From: Bacillota bacterium
Lineage (GTDB): Bacteria; Bacillota; Limnochordia; DTU080
Assembly: GCA_012840225.1 (NCBI GenBank)
Contig: DULU01000085.1
Span: forward strand, 1 to 64,000
Direction of reading: 5' to 3'
Length of the DNA stretch: 64,000 nucleotides
The translations under genes were made by a program, and so were the position numbers. The notes under the pieces were generated by a model. That model ran no database searches. It was not told the origin of the DNA and saw nothing but the letters and a program-made list of their open reading frames with translations. Below, in pieces: positions 19,222 through 29,205 of the stretch; the stretch's first letter is position 1; every line of letters begins with the position of its first letter.

Positions 19222-20597
19222 TGTCTATGTCGTCCGCTTCAGGAATCACCAATGTCGAAGCCGGAAATCCGGATATCACCATAAAACCGCTGCGCTGCGA
19301 GGCGTGGGCTCCACGTCCCCAGATCGCTCCCCGCTTCAGCGGCTCTTGGGACAGCACTCTCCGCATTGAATCAGGTGGCAGTGCAGGCTGCTACGGCGGT
19401 TTTGAGCTGTTTTATCCACCCGGCAAAGGGGGGGAACACTTCCTTTTCAGCGTCGAAGTGCGCTGGAAGGGTCTCAAGTATGGTTTTGAATCCCTCTCGG
19501 CCGAAGCGAGTTGGGTGGGCACAGATACCTGGTCCCCGATTCTCGACAGGCAAAAGAACGACGACGGCTGGCTCACCCTTTCTCAGCGGCTGGCCGCACC
19601 TCGGCTGGCCGCTCCTCCGGGGGAAGCGACGGCTTTATCGGTCAAACTGCTGCTCCGCTGGTCGGCCACCGGTGTCGTGGAATGGCGCCGTCCCCGGCTT
19701 ATACCCATCCCGCCCCCGCCACCCCGGCGCCTGCGCCTGGGCGCCGCCAGCTCGCCGCTGCCGGTTTATCCACCTCCGACGTCGGTTCAGGATAACCTCG
19801 AACGCCTGCTCAAGGTGGGCCGGCGGGCGGCCGCCCAGGGCGTGCAGCTCCTTTGTCTGCCGGAGGTGATCCTCTCCTGGGGTCTACCGGACAGACAAAA
19901 CGAGGATCCCTATGCCTATGCCGTGACGGTGCCGGGGCCGGAAACAGATGCCTTCTGCCGCCTGGCTGCCGACTGCCGGATGGCCATCTGTCTGCCCGTG
20001 AAAGAAAGGGAAAAGGAACTGTTGCGCAACACGGCCGTCTTGATCGATGAAGACGGCAACATCGTCGCCAAATACCACAAAGTGCATCTCGCCCCACCCC
20101 TGGAGATGTGGTGGGGCATCACCCCCGGCGACCAGTATGTGGTGGCTCCGATAAAGACGGCCGGCGCCAGGGTGGGGATGAATATCTGCATGGATTCTTC
20201 CGTCGAGGAAGCCGCCCGCTGCACGGCCCGCCTGGGGGCGGAGATCTTGTGCCTGCCGATCATGGGCGATCACCGGGCCACCGCCAGGTGGGAGCCGGGA
20301 CCTCATAACTTCGATATCTGCCGCTGGATGATGATTCACCAGATGCGGGCCATGGACAATCAGATATACCTGGTGGTAGCCAGGAACAACGGCTTCGGTT
20401 CGGGGATCTTCGCTCCTGACGGCACCACGCTGGTCATGGACGGCGGCAACTTCCCTATAGTCCACGCCGATGTCGATCTGAACAACCTGAAGCGGCGCAA
20501 TGTGGCTTTCAAAGATGTGTGCTGGTATGAGCGGCGGGAAGCGACCTATGGTTGCCTGGCCGGCGACTTGTTGCCGGTGGTGGATGAAAACTGGTAG
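19221..20597 (+). CDS. Carbon-nitrogen (nitrilase superfamily) hydrolase with N-terminal beta-sandwich-like domain
   Basis: LCLPEV (Glu), KYHKVHL (Lys), VGMNICMDSS (Cys) triad context; about 150-aa N-terminal extension. Confidence 0.85.
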   Translation: MSMSSASGITNVEAGNPDITIKPLRCEAWAPRPQIAPRFSGSWDSTLRIESGGSAGCYGGFELFYPPGKGGEHFLFSVEVRWKGLKYGFESLSAEASWVGTDTWSPILDRQKNDDGWLTLSQRLAAPRLAAPPGEATALSVKLLLRWSATGVVEWRRPRLIPIPPPPPRRLRLGAASSPLPVYPPPTSVQDNLERLLKVGRRAAAQGVQLLCLPEVILSWGLPDRQNEDPYAYAVTVPGPETDAFCRLAADCRMAICLPVKEREKELLRNTAVLIDEDGNIVAKYHKVHLAPPLEMWWGITPGDQYVVAPIKTAGARVGMNICMDSSVEEAARCTARLGAEILCLPIMGDHRATARWEPGPHNFDICRWMMIHQMRAMDNQIYLVVARNNGFGSGIFAPDGTTLVMDGGNFPIVHADVDLNNLKRRNVAFKDVCWYERREATYGCLAGDLLPVVDENW

Positions 20598-20691
20598 TCA
20601 AAAGCGCCTCCACCCCGGGCTTCGCCCTTCATGCCGGACCACGCCTTTAACCCCGACCTCGCCCCCCACCCGGCTATCTGTTCTCCGCTCT

Positions 20692-21354
20692 CTATTCCGG
20701 CAGGTCGGCGGACAATATTCCTCTCTCTTCCAGGGCCACCGTGAGCCAGGCGGCGGCGATGGCTTTGACGGCATCAGGTATGATAAAAGGCAGGATGCCC
20801 AGCAAGGCGGCCTCCCTCCAGCCTATCTGCAACACGGCAGCCAGTCGCCAGGTACCCAAGAGGAAATATATAGAAGAGCCGGCCAAAGCCGCCAGCATAT
20901 AGAAAACCAACCGCAGGCGACGGGAGAAGGAGAGCTTCCTGATCAGCTGGGCGAGAAGGCCTATCACCCAGGCCGAGGCGATAAAACCGACGATAAAACC
21001 GCCGGTCGGACCAAGCAGGATGCCCAGGCCGGCTCCGCCTTTGGCGAAGACCGGCAAGCCCACCGCCCCCATCAAGACATAGATCAACTGACTGTAAGCC
21101 CCATAGCGGGCGCCGAGCACCAGGCCGGACATGATCATAAACATGACCTGCAGGGTAAACGGCACGGGACTCACGGGCAAGGGTAAAGTCAGCACTGCCC
21201 CCACGGCCGTCAGAGCAGCGAAGAAGGCCGAACGCACCATCAGGCGGGTGGAGTGCAGGATGGCGGCCGTCTCCCCGGACGAGGGGGACGAGGAGGGTAA
21301 GGAGGGCGAGGGAGAGATATCGGCGGCTTTTTTGTCTGTATCTATATCTGCCAT
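20692..21354 (-). CDS. bioY: Biotin transporter BioY
   Basis: FFAALTAVGAVLTLPLPVSPVPFTLQVMFMIMSGLVLGARYGAYSQLIYVLMGAVGLPVFAKGGAGLGILLGPTGGFIVGF. Confidence 0.95.
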   Translation of the reverse strand: MADIDTDKKAADISPSPSLPSSSPSSGETAAILHSTRLMVRSAFFAALTAVGAVLTLPLPVSPVPFTLQVMFMIMSGLVLGARYGAYSQLIYVLMGAVGLPVFAKGGAGLGILLGPTGGFIVGFIASAWVIGLLAQLIRKLSFSRRLRLVFYMLAALAGSSIYFLLGTWRLAAVLQIGWREAALLGILPFIIPDAVKAIAAAWLTVALEERGILSADLPE

Positions 21355-21390
21355 ATTTCACTTTCACCTATGACCTTCCATCACAGCCTT

Positions 21391-22461
21391 TTACCGTTCC
21401 GGCCGCACCGAAACATCGCCCGCATGAAACCATCTCACTTCACCGCTCGCGGCCTCTACTTTCAGCGAGCCGTCCGCTTCGATGGCCACCGCTTGGCCGG
21501 CAAAACCGGCTGGTGCGAGATCAGTCCCCCTGACCACCACTTCCCGGCCTAAGGTGCAGGAAAGCCTGCGGGCCAGATCCATCAGATCGGCATGCTTGCT
21601 CTCATCGGCAAACTGGTCGTAGCAGCGTTCCAGATTGACCAGCAAATTCTGCAACAGGGGCAGGCGGCAAACAGGCTGTTTCAGTTCCAGGCGGAGCGAG
21701 GTGGCGGTAGCCTCGATCTCGGGCGGGAGTTCCCCAGGCGCCATATTTACATTGACGCCGATGCCTATCACCAGATGGCGCCCGCCGCCGGCATCGGCTC
21801 TCATCTCCATCAGGATGCCGCACACTTTGCGTCCGCCGATCATCACGTCGTTAGGCCACTTGACCTCGGCATTCAACTGGTAAAGCTCTCTGATGGTAAG
21901 GGCGACGGCCCCGGCGGTATGCAAGGCCAGAGGCGGGATCTTCTCAGGCGGAAGAGCCGGGCGCAGGAGCAGAGAAAACCAGAGTCCCTGCTGCGCCGGA
22001 GACAGCCACTCCCGGCCGCGCCGCCCCCGCCCGGCGGTCTGGCGCTCAGCCACTACCACCAGGCCGGCCGGAGCTCCCTCTCTGGCCAGTTGGAGCACAA
22101 TTTCATTGGTTGAGGTGACTTCAGGGAAAAACATGGCCGTCCGGCCCAGCCAGCGGGTGGACAATCCGGCCGCCAACTCCCATGGGTAGGGGATATCCGG
22201 GGAACTGAGCAGCCTGAATCCCCGGCCGGCGTCTTCTTCAATCTCATAGCCCAAGCCCCTCAGGGAGGCTATAGCCTTATAGAGAGCCTCCGGGTCAAGA
22301 GAAAGAGAGCGGCAGATTTCCTTCGCCGGCAAGTACCGGTCACTCCCGCCCCCTCTGGCCCAGCCCGATACCTCCGCCGCCCGGCGCAAGAGGGAGAGCA
22401 CCTTTACGGCTTTCTTCCGGTCCCGGTCCCCGGGAACCATAGCAGCAGGGAGCAACTTCAC
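21391..22461 (-). CDS. birA: Bifunctional biotin ligase/repressor BirA
   Basis: HTH N-terminus; TSTNEIVLQLAREGAPAGLVVVAERQTAGRGRRGREWLSPAQQGLWFSLLLRP; KWPNDVMIGGRKVCGIL. Confidence 0.95.
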   Translation of the reverse strand: MKLLPAAMVPGDRDRKKAVKVLSLLRRAAEVSGWARGGGSDRYLPAKEICRSLSLDPEALYKAIASLRGLGYEIEEDAGRGFRLLSSPDIPYPWELAAGLSTRWLGRTAMFFPEVTSTNEIVLQLAREGAPAGLVVVAERQTAGRGRRGREWLSPAQQGLWFSLLLRPALPPEKIPPLALHTAGAVALTIRELYQLNAEVKWPNDVMIGGRKVCGILMEMRADAGGGRHLVIGIGVNVNMAPGELPPEIEATATSLRLELKQPVCRLPLLQNLLVNLERCYDQFADESKHADLMDLARRLSCTLGREVVVRGTDLAPAGFAGQAVAIEADGSLKVEAASGEVRWFHAGDVSVRPER

Positions 22462-22928
22462 ACTCCCCTATCCGCCCGGCCGGCCCTGCCCGCTTCGCCG
22501 AACCTACTCGCTTTGCCGGCGCTGCCCGCTTCGCTGGACCTGCCCGCCGCCGGGCCGGACCGCTCCCTGGTGACGGCGGCTTCCACGTAATTGAATATCC
22601 CGTTAAGCGGCGCATGTGGCTTCCGCACCCTGACGGTCACCTTTTCCAGCAAGGCAAAATCGTTCAGCAACCGCTGAGCCACAGCTTGAGCCAAAGCCTC
22701 AAGCAGCCGGTAGCGCCGCTCTCCGGTCACTGCCGCCTGCACCACCCGGTAGACGGCGCTGTAATCGATGGTGTCCTCCAACCTGTCTTGAGCGGCCGCG
22801 ACCGAGAGGTCGGCATACATATCCACATCGACCTCAAAGCGCTGGCCAAGCGCGGTTTCTTCCGCATGCACCCCATGGCGGGCGTAAAACATCATACCTG
22901 ATAAAGTCAAGCGATCCAGGCGATCCAT
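22458..22928 (-). CDS. folB: Dihydroneopterin aldolase
   Basis: DRLTLSGMMFYARHGVHAEETALGQRFEVDVDMYADL…VTVRVRKPHAPLNGIFNYVEAAVTRER. Confidence 0.93.
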   Translation of the reverse strand: MDRLDRLTLSGMMFYARHGVHAEETALGQRFEVDVDMYADLSVAAAQDRLEDTIDYSAVYRVVQAAVTGERRYRLLEALAQAVAQRLLNDFALLEKVTVRVRKPHAPLNGIFNYVEAAVTRERSGPAAGRSSEAGSAGKASRFGEAGRAGRADRGV

Positions 22929-22945
22929 TACTTTATCATCTATTC

Positions 22946-24925
22946 CTATTCATTCATGCCGGCGATAGCCGGTTTGGGTGCCTTGGGTTTATCCAACCCC
23001 AGGCTCTCGCGGGCCTTTTCCATCGTATTTTTCGTCTTGCTGTCCAAATCTTTGGCCGGAGCCTGGGCTTTCACCCCGTCGTCTCCTTTGACGGCATCGG
23101 CCAAAGCAGCCTTCCCTTCCCGCATGATCCGTTCAAAGGTCTCCCGGCCCACCGTCTCTTTCTCCATCAACACCGCGACCAGGGCTTCCACCCTGTCCCA
23201 GTGCGTGCGGAGGATTTCCACCGCCCGGTCATGGGCTTCCTGCACAATGCTCCTGACCTCTTCGTCGATGGCCGCCGCCACATCTTCGCTGTAGTTGCGC
23301 TGGCGGGCGATGTCCCGGCCGAGGAAGATCTGCTCTTCATGCTGCTGACCGTAGGTGACCGGACCGAGCTTCTCGCTCATCCCCCACTCGGTGACCATCT
23401 TGCGGGCGAGCTTGGTCACTCTTTCCAGATCGTTCTGCGCCCCGGTGGTCACCTCGGCGCCGGCGAACACGATCTCCTCCGCCGCCCGGCCGCCGAGCAT
23501 CATGGCCAGCATATCCTTCATTTCCGATCTGGTCTGCACCAGACGTTCCTCTTCGGGCAAGGTCAGGGTATAACCGCCGGCCCAGCCCCGGCCGACGATG
23601 GTCACCTTGTGCACCGGATCGGCATGCGGCAGGTAGTGAGCCACCACGGCATGCCCGGCTTCATGGTGCGCCAGCACTTCCTTATCTTTTTTCGTCATCC
23701 GCCGCCGCTTGCGCTCCGGTCCCATCAGCACCCGGTCGATGGCTTCTTCCAGTTCCGCATTGGTGATGAATTTCTTGTTGCGCCTGGCGGCCAGGATCGC
23801 CGCCTCATTCAAGAGGTTTTCCAGATCCGCTCCGGCGAAGCCCGGCGTCTGCTTGGCCAGCACCTCAAAGTCCACGTCATCAGCCAAAGGCTTGTTGCGG
23901 GCATGGACTTTCAGAATGGCTATGCGACCGTCCAAATCCGGGCGCTCCACGGTGATCTTGCGGTCGAAGCGGCCGGGACGCAAAAGGGCCGGATCCAGGA
24001 CATCGGGGCGGTTGGTGGCGGCCATGATGATGATACCGCTGTTGGCCTCAAAGCCGTCCATCTCCACCAGCAGTTGGTTCAGGGTCTGCTCTCTCTCGTC
24101 ATGTCCGCCGCCGAGCCCGGCGCCTCTCTGGCGGCCCACGGCGTCCAGCTCGTCGATGAAGATGATGCACGGGCTGTTCTTTTTGGCCGTATCAAACAGA
24201 TCCCGCACGCGGGACGCGCCCACGCCGACGAACATCTCCACAAAGTCGGAACCGGATATGCTGAAAAACGGCACACCGGCTTCGCCGGCCACCGCTTTGG
24301 CGAGCAGCGTCTTACCGGTGCCGGGAGGTCCCATGAGAAGCACACCTTTGGGTATTTTCGCTCCCAACTCGACGAATTTCTTCGGCTGCTTCAGGAACTC
24401 GACGATCTCCACCAATTCCTGCTTGGCCTCGTCGACGCCTTGCACGTCGTCAAAACGCACCTTGATCTTCTCTTCGTTGTGCATCTTGGCCCGACTTTTG
24501 CCGAAGGACATAGCCCGATTGTTGCCGCCTTGCATCTGATTGAGGATAAACAGCCATACCAGCACGAATATGGCCACCGTAATCAGATTGGGGATCAGCA
24601 TCAGCCACCACGGCTGAGTCGGCGGCAGTTCGGCTTCCACGGAGATCCCCTTGGCTTCCAGGCGGTCCACCAGGTTGGTGGTGCCCGGGGGCACTATGGT
24701 GTAATATCTGGCTTTGCTGTCTTCGACGGTTTGGATTTCAACGCGCTGCTCGTCGATCATGCGCACGCTGTGGATGCGCCCTTGATCGACCCAATGCAGA
24801 AACTGAGAGTAGCTGATCTCTTCAGGTTTACTGGCTCCTGGCGGCGCGGACATCTTGAGAACCATCAATACTGCGATGAGGGCTATCAGCACATATAAGC
24901 TCATGCCCCGCAGAAAACGGCTCAA
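22946..24925 (-). CDS. ftsH: ATP-dependent zinc metalloprotease FtsH
   Basis: [63 protein letters not shown]. Confidence 0.98.
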   Translation of the reverse strand: MSRFLRGMSLYVLIALIAVLMVLKMSAPPGASKPEEISYSQFLHWVDQGRIHSVRMIDEQRVEIQTVEDSKARYYTIVPPGTTNLVDRLEAKGISVEAELPPTQPWWLMLIPNLITVAIFVLVWLFILNQMQGGNNRAMSFGKSRAKMHNEEKIKVRFDDVQGVDEAKQELVEIVEFLKQPKKFVELGAKIPKGVLLMGPPGTGKTLLAKAVAGEAGVPFFSISGSDFVEMFVGVGASRVRDLFDTAKKNSPCIIFIDELDAVGRQRGAGLGGGHDEREQTLNQLLVEMDGFEANSGIIIMAATNRPDVLDPALLRPGRFDRKITVERPDLDGRIAILKVHARNKPLADDVDFEVLAKQTPGFAGADLENLLNEAAILAARRNKKFITNAELEEAIDRVLMGPERKRRRMTKKDKEVLAHHEAGHAVVAHYLPHADPVHKVTIVGRGWAGGYTLTLPEEERLVQTRSEMKDMLAMMLGGRAAEEIVFAGAEVTTGAQNDLERVTKLARKMVTEWGMSEKLGPVTYGQQHEEQIFLGRDIARQRNYSEDVAAAIDEEVRSIVQEAHDRAVEILRTHWDRVEALVAVLMEKETVGRETFERIMREGKAALADAVKGDDGVKAQAPAKDLDSKTKNTMEKARESLGLDKPKAPKPAIAGMNE

Positions 24926-24985
24926 CAGGTGCCCTCCCTTCCAGCCTTGGTATATAAAATACCGGCCGACATTTCATGACACGTC

Positions 24986-24991
24986 ATTATA
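24986..24991 (-). promoter_or_regulatory. Candidate -10 element (TATAAT on minus strand) upstream of ftsH
   Basis: Minus-strand …catgtgtTATAATgacg…; -35 not convincing. Confidence 0.35.
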
Positions 24992-25057
24992 ACACATGAG
25001 TTCGTTTTGATATAGTCCAGCTTTTGTAAATAAAAATACAAAACCGTCCACTGCCCG

Positions 25058-26614
25058 TCATGGTTTATGGAGCACCTGCAGCCTTATTTCAAGCATGACC
25101 CGGGTAGCCGGCGTCACCTTCACCCGTTCGGCCCCCCGTACGCCTGCCATCCAAATAATACCGTCGTCGTCGGCGAGAACCGGCAAGCGATCCCGCCATC
25201 TTCTGGGAATGCCCAAGTCGACCAGGATATCCTGCACCTTTTTCCGGCCGGACATACCCATGGGTTGGTAGCAATCGCCAGGACGACGGTTTCTCAGCTT
25301 AATCAGACCGGCAATCGCCTCCCAGTCCAGATATTCGCACTTTTCCTCAGGCCGCCAAGGTACCGGCTCATGCTCCTCCAGCCGGGATCCAGGCTGCCCG
25401 GGTGGCCGGCGCCCGCTTCTCTGAATTTCGCTCAGGGCATCTTGCGTTCCTTCCACGAGCTTCAGTGAGAGTGTAAAAAGAGTGTAAGGTATGGCCATCT
25501 CGCCCGGTAAAGGCGGGGTCACTTCATAGTATTCGGTTGTGGTCGTTCTGCCGATCCAAAAGCCGCCTTTTTCCAGGCAGGCGGTAAGGCCGCCGGGCAG
25601 GTGGAGAGCGGCTCCGGTGCGCCCCGCAGAGAGCAGTTCCTCAAGCTTGACGATATGCTCATAGGTGGACTCGCTCTCGCCCATCCTGGCCCAAGGCCAC
25701 CAATCATCGTTACAGGCGTCTCCACCGTCTCCGCCGTCTCCGGCCGCCGCGATCAGCCACCTTAAGACCCGCCTTTTCAGGGCGGTGGGCAGGGCGGCGA
25801 AATCGCGGCTGCGACACCACCAGCCGCCATCTTCCCTCATGCCGATGCGGCCGGCTGCGTCCATGGTCAGCTGCTCCAGCCAAGCGTTTTCCACCTGGGC
25901 GGTTTCCGCCAGGCGGCAGAGGGCGGTCACATAGTTGGTATTGATCTCCGCCAACATGGGCATGAGCCGATGCCGGAGCCGGTTGCGCAGGTAATCATCT
26001 TTTAAATTGCTTTTGTCCAATACGGGGGAAAGCCGGGAGATACGGCAGTATGCCTCCGTCTCTTCCCGACGGGCGTCCAGAAGCGGCCGCCGGATCGGCC
26101 CGTTTATATATTTGATGGCTCCAAGGCCCTGAAATCCTGTGCCCCGCAGGATCCTCATCAGCACTGTTTCCGCCTGATCATCGGCAGTGTGCCCGGTGGC
26201 AATAAATTCCGCCCCGCATTCGCCGGCGATGGCCAAGAGCATCTTATAGCGTTCCCGGCGGGCCAAGGCTTGCAGGGAGTCGCCTTTCAGACTGTGCAGA
26301 TCGCCGGGCAGGCGGCGGGCTACCGCCGCTACCCCCAGTTCTGCCGCCGTCTGTCGTACATGCTCGCCTTCAGCCGCAGCTTCAGGCCGCAGGCCGTGGT
26401 CGATATAGGCGGCGGTCAGCGTCCAGGAAAACTGCGGGCGCAAGGCGGCCAGGACACCCAATAGCGCCATGGAATCGGGCCCGCCTGAGCAGGCGATCAA
26501 TACACTGCTCCCCTGAGGGAGCAAGCCGTGGCGGCGAATTGTGGCTTCCACCTTCGCTGGCAGGGAAGAACCCAAAACATTCACCTCAAGCGCAGAGCCT
26601 GCCGGTCTTGGCAT
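25058..26614 (-). CDS. tilS: tRNA(Ile)-lysidine synthase TilS
   Basis: SSVLIACSGGPDSMALLGVLAAL; ATGHTADDQAETVLMRILRGTG. Confidence 0.95.
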   Translation of the reverse strand: MPRPAGSALEVNVLGSSLPAKVEATIRRHGLLPQGSSVLIACSGGPDSMALLGVLAALRPQFSWTLTAAYIDHGLRPEAAAEGEHVRQTAAELGVAAVARRLPGDLHSLKGDSLQALARRERYKMLLAIAGECGAEFIATGHTADDQAETVLMRILRGTGFQGLGAIKYINGPIRRPLLDARREETEAYCRISRLSPVLDKSNLKDDYLRNRLRHRLMPMLAEINTNYVTALCRLAETAQVENAWLEQLTMDAAGRIGMREDGGWWCRSRDFAALPTALKRRVLRWLIAAAGDGGDGGDACNDDWWPWARMGESESTYEHIVKLEELLSAGRTGAALHLPGGLTACLEKGGFWIGRTTTTEYYEVTPPLPGEMAIPYTLFTLSLKLVEGTQDALSEIQRSGRRPPGQPGSRLEEHEPVPWRPEEKCEYLDWEAIAGLIKLRNRRPGDCYQPMGMSGRKKVQDILVDLGIPRRWRDRLPVLADDDGIIWMAGVRGAERVKVTPATRVMLEIRLQVLHKP

Positions 26615-26670
26615 TGGGCATTGATACTATTATACATAATTTCCCGCCCGGCCGTTTTTATTTTGTTTTG

Positions 26671-29088
26671 TCAATTGTAAGCCGAAATCCGACCGGTGGC
26701 GCCGGCTGTCAGGCGCACCGTGACAGCGGCCATATCATCGCCGCCGGCGAGCCCGCTGCGCTTTATATAGTCAAGAAGCTTTTCCGCCGGATTATATAGT
26801 CTAGGCAAATCCCGGTCAGGCCGGCTGTCCGGGGTGCCGTCGCCGTTCCGGGTGTCGTAGGCCTCCGGGGTGCCGTTGCCGTCCCGGTCCTCGCTCCCGC
26901 CCGCCCGGTAGATGGTGTGATGCAAGAGGCGGGCCAGCCATTCCTCCCCTCTCCGGCAGTTGAGCCCGCCGGCCAGTACACCGTCGGTCAAGAGTACCAA
27001 CATATCGCCTTCCTGCAACCGGTATCTTTTCACCGGCACATCCACCTGGCTCAGGATACCTACAGGCAACGAGGTGGAGTGCACTATCTCCACATCATGG
27101 CTCCGGCAGATAAAGCTCGTGGCCGAGCCGAATTTCCAGAGCTCCAGCTCCCCGCTGAACAAGTCGATGATGGCCAGGTCCAGGGTGGCATAGGTCTCCT
27201 CGGGAGAGCGCAAAAGCAGGATGGAATTCACCGTCTGTACGGCGAAATGATGCTCAAAACCGGCCTCGATCATCTTCTGCAGCATGGCCACGGCCGCCCG
27301 GCTTTCCCGGGCAGCTTTGGGGCCTGTGCCCATGCCGTCGCTCAGAATGACGGCCACTTTCCCTCCGGCCAGCTCCACCTGGGCACAAGTATCCCCGCTG
27401 ATCTCTTCTTCTCCCGCGGCGAGAGCCGCCGCCCGCACGGTCACGGCATAAGGCCGCTCGGGCAGGAGATTTACCCGGCAGCCGCCGCTTTTCCCCAGAC
27501 AGATCCCCTGCCATGGAGTGTATTTTTCCACCAGGGCGGCCGTGACCGCCGCCGCTCCCTGCAAGGCACAACGCCCCCGGCCGTCGCAAGGGTTCTCGGA
27601 TATATAGCTGATCTCCGGATGGTCGCTTTCCGGATGGCGGATTTCGAGACAGCGATAGACAATGCGCCGCCTGGAGAGCTCTTCGGCCACCCTGATTTCC
27701 ATCTCCTCCACCCGCCCGGTATTGAGACAGGTTTGGGCGGCTATGTCGCGAATCACTCCGGCCACCCCGGCTAGTTGCCTGGGCACGAGTTCTCTGTATT
27801 CCCGCCGCCACCTCTCTTCCCGGGAAGGAGGGGATGGTGGCGGTGGGGAGGATGGAGAGGATGGGGATGATGGAGGGGGTGAAGAGTATGGAGGGATGCT
27901 GCCGGAAGCGACTGAAAAGGCAGAAGCCGCCGCTATCTGCTCCCCGGCGAAGGCTTTGGACAACTCGCCGAATAGGTCGGCAATATGCTCCAGGCGCTCG
28001 GCAGCCAGGAGGCGCAGGCGGCTCCGGCGGGCGTCGGCCAGCTCTTCCGCCGCTTTGGTACCGGCCACGGTCCAAGCCAGGTGGCGGATGAGCTTATCCG
28101 GAAGGAGAAAGAGCAGGCCGGCGGCCAAAGCCGTATAAATAAAACCGGCGACAATTTCCGCGCTGCTCACGGCCTGGGCAGAAACGAGCAAATGGCCCAG
28201 GACAAAACCGCCCACCACACCTATCCGGCCGCGGCGCAGGCCGAACAACCCTCCCAGGAGACCGGAGATGCCCAGCAGACCGGCTTCATCGCCGGGCAGA
28301 CCGCCCGCAAAATTGCTCAGCAAACCGAGTGCTGTACCCAGCGCCGCCCCGATAGCCCCGCTCCCCAGCGTAGCTGCCGTCATCGTCGCCAGCCTGTTCC
28401 ACACCTCCACGAGCTGAAGCGGGCCGAGGCTCAGGCCGGAGAGGCCCATGCCGACCACCACCGCCGCCAAGCCGAGGGAAACCGACTCCTCCCTGTTGAG
28501 GAGGGTCGGCCAGCCGTTCCGGAGGATACCGGCCAAGGGGGCCAGGAGGATCACCGCCAGGATCACCAGCGCCCCTTCCAGCAATATGGTTTGCCAGGCG
28601 AGCGGGGTGATCCCCTCCCTGCCTGGCATAAACAAGATCATACCGAGGCGGATGAGCATGATAAAAATCGCCGGTAAAGCGGCATATGAGCGCACCCGGC
28701 CGCGGCGGCTGGGTCCGGTGCGGCTCACCAGCGCCCCTGCCGCCAGGAAGGCCATGGCGAAAGCTATGGTCTGCCTTGCTTCCATCAAGGTAGACAAGCT
28801 CAGCAAAATGATGCTCCCTGTGAGGGTGGTTGTCAGGGGCCGGCCGGAGCAAGCCACGATGCCGAAAAGCGCCGGACCGAAGGGGTAGACGCCGCCGGGG
28901 AATCCGGCTCGGGCCGCCAAGCCGGCGGCTGCATAAAGCAAAAGCGTCGCCGGAGAAAAAAGCCCCCGCCAGGGTTCATAGAATATATTTGCTTTCCCGG
29001 ATCTTTCTTTTGCCCGTGCACCCCGCCCCAGCAAACCTGCCGGGCGTTCTGTCTCCAGAACCGATTCTCCCGCCACGGCGCCCGCCAT
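26671..29088 (-). CDS. spoIIE: Stage II sporulation protein E (PP2C-type phosphatase)
   Basis: Multi-TM N-terminus; VAVILSDGMGTGPKAARESRAAVAMLQKMIEAGF; MLVLLTDGVLAGG; GGDDMAAVTVRL. Confidence 0.93.
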   Translation of the reverse strand: MAGAVAGESVLETERPAGLLGRGARAKERSGKANIFYEPWRGLFSPATLLLYAAAGLAARAGFPGGVYPFGPALFGIVACSGRPLTTTLTGSIILLSLSTLMEARQTIAFAMAFLAAGALVSRTGPSRRGRVRSYAALPAIFIMLIRLGMILFMPGREGITPLAWQTILLEGALVILAVILLAPLAGILRNGWPTLLNREESVSLGLAAVVVGMGLSGLSLGPLQLVEVWNRLATMTAATLGSGAIGAALGTALGLLSNFAGGLPGDEAGLLGISGLLGGLFGLRRGRIGVVGGFVLGHLLVSAQAVSSAEIVAGFIYTALAAGLLFLLPDKLIRHLAWTVAGTKAAEELADARRSRLRLLAAERLEHIADLFGELSKAFAGEQIAAASAFSVASGSIPPYSSPPPSSPSSPSSPPPPSPPSREERWRREYRELVPRQLAGVAGVIRDIAAQTCLNTGRVEEMEIRVAEELSRRRIVYRCLEIRHPESDHPEISYISENPCDGRGRCALQGAAAVTAALVEKYTPWQGICLGKSGGCRVNLLPERPYAVTVRAAALAAGEEEISGDTCAQVELAGGKVAVILSDGMGTGPKAARESRAAVAMLQKMIEAGFEHHFAVQTVNSILLLRSPEETYATLDLAIIDLFSGELELWKFGSATSFICRSHDVEIVHSTSLPVGILSQVDVPVKRYRLQEGDMLVLLTDGVLAGGLNCRRGEEWLARLLHHTIYRAGGSEDRDGNGTPEAYDTRNGDGTPDSRPDRDLPRLYNPAEKLLDYIKRSGLAGGDDMAAVTVRLTAGATGRISAYN

Positions 29089-29205
29089 CTTCCATCCTCA
29101 TCCTCTCCATCACCAGGATAAGGATCAATATATCAGGGACAAGCCGGCGGGGATGTCGAATCGCGGCAAAAGCCAATCGATATAAAAAGGTCGTATTCGA
29201 ACGTG

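Noticed and set aside
23201-24898. 565-aa plus-strand ORF
   Set aside because: Antisense shadow of ftsH.
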